From Pseudomonas capeferrum (GTDB taxonomy: Bacteria > Pseudomonadota > Gammaproteobacteria > Pseudomonadales > Pseudomonadaceae), in assembly GCF_000731675.1 (NCBI RefSeq), contig NZ_JMIT01000002.1, positions 161,456 through 225,455 on the forward strand: 64,000 nt of DNA, read 5' to 3'. The notes under the pieces are model-generated. The model had not been told where the DNA came from and made no database searches. It worked only from the letters and a program-made list of their open reading frames with translations. Made by a program: the position numbers and the translations under genes. Positions within the stretch are counted from its first letter, which is position 1; every line of letters begins with the position of its first letter. Positions 11,498 to 19,706 of this stretch are shown one piece after another.

Positions 11498-12586
11498 ATG
11501 ATGAAACGTACCTGCATGGCCGTGCTGTCCGCGGCGCTGTTCAGCCTGACGGCCCAGGCCGCCGAATCGGTCAACATCGCCAACTGGAGCGGCTACATTG
11601 CCGATGACACCTTGGCCGAGTTCGCCCGCCGCACCGGCATCCAGCCCACCTACGACCTTATCGACAGCAACGAGACGACCGAGGCCAAGCTGATGACCGG
11701 CGGCAGCGGCTACGACCTGGTCAGCCCGTCCAACCACTTCCTGCCCAGGCTGATCAAGGCCGGCGCCATCCAGGCGCTCGACCGCAGCAAGCTGCCCAAC
11801 TGGAACAATCTCGACCCCAAGCTGATGCAACTGCTGCAGGCCAGCGACCCCGGCAACCGCCATGCCATCCCCTACATGTGGGTGACCACCGGCATCGGCT
11901 ACAACGTCGACAAGATCAAGGCGATCTTCGGCGACACCGATGTCACCCAGTCCTGGCAATTGCTGTTCAACCCAGAAAACATCCGCAAGCTCAGTGCCTG
12001 TGGCGTGGCGTTCCTCGACAACCCGACGCAGGTGTTGCCAATCACCCTCAAGGTCCTGGGGCTCGACCCGCACAGCGAGCGCCCTGAAGACCTGAAGCAT
12101 GCCGAGGCGGCGCTGATGGCGATTCGCCCGTCGATCAGCTACTTCCACCAGTCCAAGTACGTCAGCGACCTGGCCAACGGCAACATCTGCGTAGCGATCG
12201 GCTTCAGCGGCGATGTGCTGCAGGCGATGAACAGCGCGCAGCAGGCCAACAACGGCGTGCACCTGGGCTACAGCATTCCCCGTGAAGGCTCGACGGTGGC
12301 GGTGGACATGGTGGTGATTCCAAAAGCTGCGCCACACCTGGATGCAGCCTACGCCTACCTCAACTACCTGCTCGACCCCCAGGTCATGGCGCATATCAGC
12401 AATGCGGTGAAGTACCCGAACGGCAATGCGGCGTCATTACCGTATGTGGCCCCGGCGCTGCGCGACAACCCGGCGGTGTACCCGCCCCAGGCCGTGCTGG
12501 ATACGCTGTTCCCGATCCAGACCTTGTCACCGGCGGGCATGCGCTTGAGCACCCGGCTGTGGACCCGGGTGATCAGCGGCAAGTGA
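11498..12586 (+). CDS. Periplasmic polyamine-type ABC substrate-binding protein (PotF/SpuD-like)
   Basis: A 362-residue protein with a classic signal peptide (MMKRTCMAVLSAALFSLTAQA, cleavage near residue 21-22). The mature part opens with SVNIANWSGYIADDTL and continues with YDLIDSNETTEAKLMTG, hallmarks of the PotD/PotF spermidine-putrescine binding family. Length and architecture are normal. AGAGGG precedes the tandem ATGs. No permease or ATPase genes accompany it, so it either supplies a transporter encoded elsewhere or serves as a sensor. It probably shares an operon with the upstream oxidase. The ligand is not determined. Confidence 0.87.
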   Translation: MMKRTCMAVLSAALFSLTAQAAESVNIANWSGYIADDTLAEFARRTGIQPTYDLIDSNETTEAKLMTGGSGYDLVSPSNHFLPRLIKAGAIQALDRSKLPNWNNLDPKLMQLLQASDPGNRHAIPYMWVTTGIGYNVDKIKAIFGDTDVTQSWQLLFNPENIRKLSACGVAFLDNPTQVLPITLKVLGLDPHSERPEDLKHAEAALMAIRPSISYFHQSKYVSDLANGNICVAIGFSGDVLQAMNSAQQANNGVHLGYSIPREGSTVAVDMVVIPKAAPHLDAAYAYLNYLLDPQVMAHISNAVKYPNGNAASLPYVAPALRDNPAVYPPQAVLDTLFPIQTLSPAGMRLSTRLWTRVISGK

Positions 12587-12678
12587 GCGGCTGCGTGCTG
12601 CCTGCAAGCGCTGTCGACACCTGCGAGCGCATGAGCGCGTATGATGCTGCCCCCCTGTTTATCGATACGGAAATCAAC

Positions 12679-13149
12679 ATGCTCCCGGACAAGGCGTGCG
12701 CAGTCGTCCTCTCTCCCTCGTCGCCGCCCTGTATTCTGTTGTTCCGTCATCCCCTGGCGGGCGTACAGCTGGTGAAGGGTTCCATTGAAAACGGCGAAAC
12801 GCCGCGGGAAGCCGCCCTGCGTGAATTGCATGAAGAGTCTGGTATCCACAACGCCACGATCGGGGACGATTTGGGGTGCTGGGATTCCGGCCATCTTGGG
12901 CAGACCTGGTCGTTTCACCTGTGCCGGGCAGAGGGTGTTCTACCTGAGCGATGGCTTCACCAGACACTGGATGACCATGGCCATACGTTCGAGTTCTTCT
13001 GGGCTGCGCTCGACCATTTGCCCTATGCCGAGTGCCACCCGGTCTTTCAGCGAGCACTGGGCTACTTGAGCAATTCGCTGAAACTAGGCGGCCATTGGCC
13101 AGATGCGCACCTGCTGGGTGGTTGCAGGAACGATCGGGCGGGACTATAA
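12679..13149 (+). CDS. NUDIX hydrolase
   Basis: A 156-residue protein with a complete Nudix box at residues 34-56: G-S-I-E-N-G-E, then [15 protein letters not shown]. That satisfies the Gx5Ex7REUxEExGU metal-binding motif. These enzymes cleave a nucleoside diphosphate linked to another group; the substrate cannot be told from sequence. The start [12 protein letters not shown] (12679) best matches the fold. An ATG at 12631 would add 16 residues, and neither has a strong ribosome site. The last codons overlap the -10 element of a minus-strand SoxR-type promoter (13143-13173), so redox stress could produce antisense RNA here. Confidence 0.85.
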   Translation: MLPDKACAVVLSPSSPPCILLFRHPLAGVQLVKGSIENGETPREAALRELHEESGIHNATIGDDLGCWDSGHLGQTWSFHLCRAEGVLPERWLHQTLDDHGHTFEFFWAALDHLPYAECHPVFQRALGYLSNSLKLGGHWPDAHLLGGCRNDRAGL

Positions 13150-13173
13150 GAGCTCAAGCTAACTTGAGGTCAA
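13143..13173 (-). promoter_or_regulatory. SoxR-type promoter (SoxR box with 19-bp spacer), reading leftward
   Basis: On the minus strand there is a -35 TTGACC (13168-13173), exactly 19 bases, then a -10 TATAGT (13143-13148). The spacer region contains a dyad (13152-13169) matching 16 of 18 positions of the E. coli soxS box CCTCAAGTTAACTTGAGG. The overlong spacer is the diagnostic feature of MerR/SoxR-activated promoters. No plausible hexamer pair reads rightward. The box lies about 9 bases upstream of the soxR start and includes its likely Shine-Dalgarno, so SoxR binding may also affect soxR itself. Confidence 0.75.
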
Positions 13174-13178
13174 CCGGC

Positions 13179-13658
13179 GTGACAGTTAAATCATCCACCG
13201 ACAGCTCGCGGCTGCTCACCGTCGGCGAGGTCGCCAAACGCAGTGGCGTGGCGGTCTCCGCCCTGCACTTCTACGAATCCAAAGGGCTGATCGCCGGCAC
13301 CCGTACCGCCGGCAACCAGCGGCGTTACCCCGCATTGGTGCTGCGCACCATCGCCATCATCAAGGTGGCCCAGCGCACCGGCATCCCCCTCGAAGAAATC
13401 AAACGCGCCCTGGGCCGCTACCCGCCGAACAGCAAACTCACGGCCGCCCAGTGGGGCGAGATGTCATCGGCCTGGCGAGAAGACCTGAACGCCCGCATTC
13501 GCACGCTGGAGGCCCTGAGAGACAGCCTGGACAACTGCATCGGCTGCGGTTGCCTGTCGTTGCAAGACTGCCCGCTGCGCAACCCCGAGGACGTGCTGGG
13601 CAAGGAGGGATCGGGGGCCAGGATCCTGGAAAATGGCGGCGCTGCCGGGGGACGGTAA
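13179..13658 (+). CDS. soxR: Redox-sensing MerR-family activator SoxR
   Basis: A 159-residue protein. The MerR helix-turn-helix is at residues 11-45 ([20 protein letters not shown]), a dimerisation helix follows, and then comes the [2Fe-2S] cluster loop C120-IG-C123-G-C125-LSLQD-C131, the exact CX2CXCX5C spacing of SoxR. Oxidation of the cluster by redox-cycling compounds turns the bound protein into an activator. The start is a GTG with GAGG 9 bases upstream inside the SoxR box. In non-enteric bacteria SoxR controls efflux and modifying enzymes directly rather than soxS. Here the adjoining SoxR promoter points away from soxR, toward the NUDIX gene's antisense strand. Confidence 0.95.
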   Translation: MTVKSSTDSSRLLTVGEVAKRSGVAVSALHFYESKGLIAGTRTAGNQRRYPALVLRTIAIIKVAQRTGIPLEEIKRALGRYPPNSKLTAAQWGEMSSAWREDLNARIRTLEALRDSLDNCIGCGCLSLQDCPLRNPEDVLGKEGSGARILENGGAAGGR

Positions 13659-13702
13659 GCGCCGGCCTTTCATGGCGACCTGTATCTGATCATCGAGAAG
13701 CG

Positions 13703-13737
13703 ATGACACATTGCTTGCTTATGACACAAAGTGTCAT
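13703..13737. promoter_or_regulatory. Palindromic operator upstream of the aldolase/DapA-like pair
   Basis: A perfect dyad, ATGACAC-AAA-GTGTCAT (13721-13737), is preceded 18 bases earlier by the same half-site ATGACACA (13703-13710). Placement 80-110 bases before the aldolase gene and repetition of the half-site suggest a regulator-binding region. The cognate regulator is not evident in the window. Confidence 0.5.
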
Positions 13738-13814
13738 TAGTATCGATGTGTGTCCTAGCTTGCACGCTGTGCCAGCCAGGTAGTCATTACCGCCTTCTCA
13801 TGCAGGTACTCTCC

Positions 13815-14597
13815 GTGACCACGACCATGCAGACCCCCAAGGACCAGCTCGTCAAACATGCCCAGCAGCAGATGCTGACTGCGCTGGCCGACAACACTTA
13901 CACCCCGCGGCAGAAACTCGCCCTGACCTGCCGAATCCTGTTCGACGGCGGCCACGACTCCGGCCTGGCTGGGCAGATCACCGCACGGGCGCCGGAGCCT
14001 GGCACCTACTACACCCAACAGCTTGGCCTGGGCTTCGACGAGATTTCGGCCTCCAACCTGCTGGTCGTCGACGAAGACCTGAACGTGCTGCACGGCCACG
14101 GCATGGCCAACCCAGCGAATCGCTTTCACAGCTGGCTGTATCGCGCACGCCCCGACGTGAACTGCATCATCCATACCCACCCGTTGCACAGCGCCGCCCT
14201 GTCGATGCTCGAAGTGCCGCTGGCCATCTCGCACATGGACCTTTGCCCGCTGTTCGACGATTGCGCCTTCCTCAAGGAATGGCCGGGTGTGCCGGTGGGC
14301 AATGAAGAAGGCGAGATCATCGCCGGGGCCATCGGCGACAAGCGGGCGATCCTGCTTTCACACCATGGCCTGTTGATCGCCGGCCGCTCGATCGAGGAAG
14401 CCTGTGTGCTTGCTCTACTGTTCGAACGCGCCGCCAGGATGCAGCTGCTGGCCATGGGCGCCGGTGAGATCCGCCCGATCCCCGAAGCACTTGGCAAAGA
14501 AGCCCATGACTGGATTTCCACGCCAAAACGCCATGGCGCCGCGTTCAGCTATTACGCGCGTCGTGCCTTGCGTGCCCATGGCGACTGCCTGGGCTGA
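13815..14597 (+). CDS. Class II aldolase/adducin family protein
   Basis: About 260 residues, the usual size for this zinc-dependent family (fuculose-phosphate aldolase, RhaD, adducin head). The zinc ligands appear as H120-T-H122-P and the later HHGLL segment (His183/184), with HGHGMANPANRFHSW before them. The family performs retro-aldol cleavage or epimerisation of sugar derivatives; this member's substrate is unknown. The start is uncertain: GTG 13815 has AGG 8 bases upstream, while ATG 13800 (5 codons longer) and ATG 13827 are alternatives. A DapA-like lyase gene follows 44 bases on, so the two are probably co-transcribed and act in one catabolic route. Confidence 0.85.
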   Translation: MTTTMQTPKDQLVKHAQQQMLTALADNTYTPRQKLALTCRILFDGGHDSGLAGQITARAPEPGTYYTQQLGLGFDEISASNLLVVDEDLNVLHGHGMANPANRFHSWLYRARPDVNCIIHTHPLHSAALSMLEVPLAISHMDLCPLFDDCAFLKEWPGVPVGNEEGEIIAGAIGDKRAILLSHHGLLIAGRSIEEACVLALLFERAARMQLLAMGAGEIRPIPEALGKEAHDWISTPKRHGAAFSYYARRALRAHGDCLG

Positions 14598-14641
14598 TCG
14601 AAGTTGTCCCCCTTCCTGAACAACGGCAAAGGTACCTGGTC

Positions 14642-15532
14642 ATGTCTACACCTGTAATTCGCGGCGTCATCGGCTACACCATCACCCCCTTCGCGGCAGA
14701 CGGCTCCGTCGATCTGAACGCACTGGGTAGATCCATCGACAGCCTGATCCAGGCCGGCGTGCACGCTATCGCCCCGCTGGGCAGTACCGGCGAAGGCGCC
14801 TACCTGTCCGATAGCGAGTGGGAATCTGTGGTTCGCTTCAGCCTGGAGAAGATCGCCGGCCGCGTACCCAGCGTGGTCAGCGTCTCGGACCTGACCACCG
14901 CGCGTACCGTGCAACGTGCCCGCCTGGCCCAGGCGTGCGGCGCCACGGCGGTGATGGTGTTGCCCGTCTCCTATTGGAAGTTGACCGAGGCCGAGGTGGT
15001 CGACCACTACAGAGCGGTCGGCGCGGCGATCGACATCCCGATCATGCTCTACAACAACCCGGGCACCAGCGGCACCGACCTGTCGGTTGAGCTGATCCTG
15101 CGTATTCTGGGCGAAGTCGCCAATGTCACCATGGTCAAGGAGAGCACCGGTGATATTCAGCGCATGCACCGCCTGTACACCGCGACCGAAGGCAAGGTGG
15201 CGTTCTACAACGGTTGCAACCCGCTCACCCTGGAAGCCCTGGTTGCCGGCGCCACGGGCTGGTGCACCGCAGCGCCAAACCTGATCCCCGCGTTGAACCT
15301 GGCCTTGTGGGACGCCGTGCAGAACGGCGAGCTGGCAGAGGCGCGTGCGCTGTTCTACCGCCAATACGAATTGTTGGCGTACATCACCCGCCGTGGCCTG
15401 CCCACCACCATCAAGGCTGGGCTGAAAATGCGGGGCCAGGATGTGGGCGCACCGCGACTGCCCCTGCAGCCGCTGGACCCACAAGGCCGTGCCTACCTCA
15501 AAGGGCTGCTGGACGCGCTCGCGCCCCAGTAA
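14642..15532 (+). CDS. DapA/N-acetylneuraminate lyase superfamily protein
   Basis: A 296-residue class I aldolase TIM barrel. It shows the substrate-binding GSTGE (48-52), the catalytic tyrosine in LYNNPG (Tyr137) and the Schiff-base lysine in MVKESTG (Lys166), so it should be active. Family members condense or cleave pyruvate-type keto acids: dihydrodipicolinate synthase, neuraminate lyase, KDG aldolase and others. It is probably not the biosynthetic DapA, since it is paired with a class II aldolase downstream of a palindromic operator, which suggests catabolism of a sugar acid or hydroxyproline-like compound. Transcription should stop in the REP palindrome just downstream. Confidence 0.88.
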   Translation: MSTPVIRGVIGYTITPFAADGSVDLNALGRSIDSLIQAGVHAIAPLGSTGEGAYLSDSEWESVVRFSLEKIAGRVPSVVSVSDLTTARTVQRARLAQACGATAVMVLPVSYWKLTEAEVVDHYRAVGAAIDIPIMLYNNPGTSGTDLSVELILRILGEVANVTMVKESTGDIQRMHRLYTATEGKVAFYNGCNPLTLEALVAGATGWCTAAPNLIPALNLALWDAVQNGELAEARALFYRQYELLAYITRRGLPTTIKAGLKMRGQDVGAPRLPLQPLDPQGRAYLKGLLDALAPQ

Positions 15533-15543
15533 CGCACGCCCCT

Positions 15544-15658
15544 GTAGGAGCGGCCTTGCGTCGCGAAAGGGGTGCGAAGCAGCCCCAGCAATCTATGCGG
15601 CGAAGCTGAGATCCTGGGGCTGCTTCGCACCCCTTTCGCGACGCAAGGCCGCTCCTAC
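15544..15658. repeat. REP-type inverted repeat, 44-bp perfect arms
   Basis: Two perfectly complementary 44-base arms (15544-15587 and 15615-15658) are separated by 27 bases. The outer ends read GTAGGAGCGG and CCGCTCCTAC, typical of Pseudomonas putida REP elements. It lies between convergent genes and can act as a two-way terminator or mRNA stabiliser. Confidence 0.85.
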
Positions 15659-15660
15659 CC

Positions 15661-15963
15661 TCAGCCACGGACACTGCCATCCGAATGCACCACCCGCCCC
15701 GCCTCACCGGGCCGGTTGACGAACAGCAAGTCAAGCGTGCTATTGCGCAGCCCTTTAACAGGGTTCCAGTTCGCCGATGTATGAATGTAGCGCTCGCGCA
15801 ACAGCCGTTGCTCCTGCTCGGTCAAATGCGCGTGGTCACTACGCCCCAAGGCAAAATCATGCAGCTTGCGGCTGATTTCGCCCAACTCATCCGGCACTGC
15901 ATAGGCCTCATCGTTGCCCAACTCGGCAAACGGCACGCCCGCGCGCAGCACCAACTCACGCAT
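15661..15963 (-). CDS. Hypothetical protein, possibly a remnant
   Basis: The frame encodes about 100 residues from MRELVLRAGVPFAELG to the stop beside the REP element. An earlier in-frame ATG at 16035 would make it 124 residues. The sequence is soluble and mixed-charge, with EISRKLHDFALGRSDHAHL and NWNPVKGLRNSTLDLLF. I recognise no family. The ribosome site is weak, and the 270 bases before moxR hold no other convincing frame, so this could be the tail of a decayed gene. Confidence 0.4.
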   Translation of the reverse strand: MRELVLRAGVPFAELGNDEAYAVPDELGEISRKLHDFALGRSDHAHLTEQEQRLLRERYIHTSANWNPVKGLRNSTLDLLFVNRPGEAGRVVHSDGSVRG

Positions 15964-16237
15964 GATGCTCAGGTAGACCCGCGACAAATGCCCCGGCACC
16001 CGCTGCGAGGTGCATCCTGCTTGCCCAAAGAGCACCGGCAGGCGTCAGGACGCAGCGGCAAACCATCAGCCGACTCCGAACCTTGCACGGGACTTTTCGA
16101 TGACGCCGCAGGCAACGGCCTGGATAAATTTGCCAGCCGCCATTAGTCGCCACCCCCCCGGATAGATTAAAGTATCACCCCTTGCCGAGGCAGCTGCCCC
16201 CAGCGCGCCTGCGGCCCAATACCAGGAACCGTCGCCG

Positions 16238-17197
<960 letters not shown>

Positions 17198-17201
17198 GCC
17201 C

Positions 17202-18146
17202 ATGCCCACCGCGCAGCTGGCCGAGCCCGGCATCCGTATCGGCCTTGCCGAGCTGATCGACATGCGCCACCGCGTGCGCGAAATCCAGCTGTTTTCCCGG
17301 CCCGGCCAGCGCAGCCCGCTGGTGGGCCTGCACCACTCCAAGCTGCGCGGACGCGGCGTGGACTTCGACCAGGTGCGCGTCTACCAGGCCGGCGACGATG
17401 TGCGCAACATCGACTGGCGCGTCACCGCGCGCACGCAGGAGCCACACACAAAGCTGTTCCATGAAGAGCGCGAGCGGCCGATCTTCATTCTGGTCGAGCA
17501 GAGCCAGCGGCTGTTCTTCGGCTCGGGGCTGATGTTCAAGTCGGTACTGGCAGCCCAGGCCGCAGCACTGTTCGGCTGGGCAGCGCTGGGGCACAACGAC
17601 CGCATTGGCGGGCTGGTGTTCGGCGACAACGAACACCACGAAATCAAGCCGCGGCGCAGCAAGCAGAGCCTGCTGCAGTTGCTCAACCGCCTGGCCAAGG
17701 TCAACCAGTCGCTGCACACCGAAGCCACGCCCCAGGCCGACAGCCTTGGCCTGGCCTTGCGCCGGGCGCGCGAAGTGCTGCGCCCTGGCAGCCTGGCGAT
17801 CATCATCTGCGACGAACGCGCGCTGACCGACCAGGTCGAGCAACACCTGGCCATGCTCTCACGCCACTGCGACCTGTTGCTGCTGCCCGTCTCCGACCCG
17901 CTCGACCACGCCTTGCCCGCTGCCGGCCTGTTGCGCTTCGCCCAGCGCAGCGCGCAACTGGAGCTCGACACCCTGGACGCCAGCCTGCGCCAGGCTTACC
18001 GCCAGCAAGCCGAGTCGCGTATCGAGCGCTGGGAACTGATGGCACAGAAGCTGCGCGTGGTGCTGATGCCGCTGAGCACCCAAAGCGAGATGATCGAGCA
18101 GTTGCGCGAGTACCTTAACGCCCAGCGCGCGGGGAGCAGCAAATGA
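17202..18146 (+). CDS. DUF58 domain protein of the MoxR/Bat operon
   Basis: A 314-residue soluble protein with the DUF58 core signature GDDVRNIDWRVTAR followed by PHTKLFHEERERP, and a VWA-like fold in the C-terminal half. DUF58 proteins are nearly always encoded directly after moxR and are presumed clients or adaptors of the ATPase. The start at 17202 (MPTAQLAEPG) lies 4 bases after the moxR stop. The end overlaps the next gene by 4 bases, implying translational coupling. Confidence 0.92.
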   Translation: MPTAQLAEPGIRIGLAELIDMRHRVREIQLFSRPGQRSPLVGLHHSKLRGRGVDFDQVRVYQAGDDVRNIDWRVTARTQEPHTKLFHEERERPIFILVEQSQRLFFGSGLMFKSVLAAQAAALFGWAALGHNDRIGGLVFGDNEHHEIKPRRSKQSLLQLLNRLAKVNQSLHTEATPQADSLGLALRRAREVLRPGSLAIIICDERALTDQVEQHLAMLSRHCDLLLLPVSDPLDHALPAAGLLRFAQRSAQLELDTLDASLRQAYRQQAESRIERWELMAQKLRVVLMPLSTQSEMIEQLREYLNAQRAGSSK

Positions 18147-18637
18147 ACCCGCTGGACCAGTTGCACCCGCTGATCACCCCAGAGGCAATCGGCCTGTGGC
18201 CACCGGCACCGGGTTGGTGGGTGTTGCTGGCCTTGCTGCCGCTGCTTGCCTGGGGCCTGTGGCGTATGCGCCGTTGGCGCCCCGGCAAACGCCGCATCGT
18301 GCGTGCCGAGCAACCGCTCGACCCAGTGCGCGTGGCCGCCCTGGCCGAACTTGCTCGCCTGCCGCGCCCCTATGACGGAGCCCCGGCCGGCGCCTGGCTG
18401 CAGCAGATCAACGGCTTGCTCAAGCGCCTGTGCCGCAGCCACTACCCCGGTGCCAACAGCCACACGCTCAACGGTCGCCAGTGGCTGGCATTTCTCGACA
18501 ACCGCTGCCCGGCCGCCGGCCTGACCCGCTGGATGGTGCTGGTCGAAGGCGCCTACAAGCCTGAGTGCAAACTCGACGACAAAGCCATCGTCGGCCTCAG
18601 CCAGGCTGTCGAAACCTGGATCCGCAAGCATGTTTGA
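18143..18637 (+). CDS. DUF4381 family membrane protein
   Basis: A 164-residue protein with one membrane segment near residues 25-43 (GWWVLLALLPLLAWGLW) followed by a basic stretch and a cytoplasmic alpha-helical domain. DUF4381 sits between the DUF58 and batA genes in many Gammaproteobacteria, as here. ATGA overlaps on both sides show tight coupling. Its function is unknown beyond membership of the MoxR/Bat complex. Confidence 0.88.
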   Translation: MNPLDQLHPLITPEAIGLWPPAPGWWVLLALLPLLAWGLWRMRRWRPGKRRIVRAEQPLDPVRVAALAELARLPRPYDGAPAGAWLQQINGLLKRLCRSHYPGANSHTLNGRQWLAFLDNRCPAAGLTRWMVLVEGAYKPECKLDDKAIVGLSQAVETWIRKHV

Positions 18638-19706
18638 ACTGGCCTGGCCGTGGATGTTCGCCCTGCTGCCGCTGCCGTGGCTGGCACGCATGATGCTGCC
18701 CGCCGCCGACAGTGGCGAGCCGGTGCTCAAGGTGGGCTTCCTGAACGAGCTGGAAGGCCTTGCCGGGCGCCGGGCGCGGCTCAACCTGCCGACCTGGCGC
18801 CAACAGGCGCCCTTCGTCATCATCTGGCTGTTGCTGCTGTTGGCCGCAGCCCGCCCGCAATGGCTCGGCGACCCAGTACCGGTGGCGGCCAGCGGTCGCG
18901 ACCTGCTGGTGGCGGTGGATGTGTCGGGCTCGATGGACTTCCCCGACATGCAGTGGAAGGACGACGAGATCAGCCGCCTCGACCTGGTCAAGGCGCTGCT
19001 GGGCGACTTTCTTCAGGACCGCGAAGGCGACCGGGTCGGCCTGATCCTGTTTGGCAGCCAGGCCTACCTGCAGGCCCCGCTGACCTTCGACCGGCGTACC
19101 GTGCGTACCTTCCTCGACGAAGCGCAGATCGGCATCGCCGGCAAGAACACCGCCATCGGTGACGCCATCGGCCTGGCGGTCAAGCGCCTGCGCCAGCGCC
19201 CGGCACAGAGCCGGGTGCTGGTGCTGATCACCGACGGCGCCAACAACGGCGGGCAGATCCACCCGCTGACCGCCGCCCGCCTGGCCGCCCAGGAAGGCGT
19301 GCGCATCTATACCATCGGCATCGGTGCCAACCCAGAGGCCAGCGGCACCCCAGGCCTGCTGGGCCTCAACCCAAGCCTTGACCTGGACGAAGCCTCGCTC
19401 AAGGAAATCGCCGACATGACCCACGGCGCCTACTTCCGCGCCCACGACGGCGCCGAACTGGACGCCATCGGCGACGCCCTCGACCAGTTGGAGCCGGTGG
19501 CCCAGCAGCCGACCCAGGCGCGCACCGCCAAGGCCCTGTATGCCTGGCCACTGGCCCTGGCGCTGTTGCTCAGCGTGCTGCTGGTAGTGGCCGTGCAATG
19601 GCCCGACAACCGGCTGCAGCGCCTGCTGCGCAAACCGCGCTTTCTGCAGCCGCATCCGGAATGGCGCCAGCGCCTCAAACGCCTGCGGCTGAGGAGGCGG
19701 CGATGA
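18630..19706 (+). CDS. batA: VWA-domain membrane protein BatA
   Basis: A 358-residue inner-membrane protein. An N-terminal membrane segment (WMFALLPLPWLARMML), a second near residue 60-75, a VWA domain with an intact MIDAS motif (D97-V-S99-G-S101-M, then the distal T and D of ITDGANN) and a C-terminal helix (LALALLLSVLLVVAVQW) give the BatA layout. The VWA domain faces the periplasm and binds a metal-dependent ligand. Its start overlaps the DUF4381 gene by 8 bases. Bat proteins were named for aerotolerance in Bacteroides; the role in Pseudomonas is unclear. Confidence 0.9.
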   Translation: MFELAWPWMFALLPLPWLARMMLPAADSGEPVLKVGFLNELEGLAGRRARLNLPTWRQQAPFVIIWLLLLLAAARPQWLGDPVPVAASGRDLLVAVDVSGSMDFPDMQWKDDEISRLDLVKALLGDFLQDREGDRVGLILFGSQAYLQAPLTFDRRTVRTFLDEAQIGIAGKNTAIGDAIGLAVKRLRQRPAQSRVLVLITDGANNGGQIHPLTAARLAAQEGVRIYTIGIGANPEASGTPGLLGLNPSLDLDEASLKEIADMTHGAYFRAHDGAELDAIGDALDQLEPVAQQPTQARTAKALYAWPLALALLLSVLLVVAVQWPDNRLQRLLRKPRFLQPHPEWRQRLKRLRLRRRR

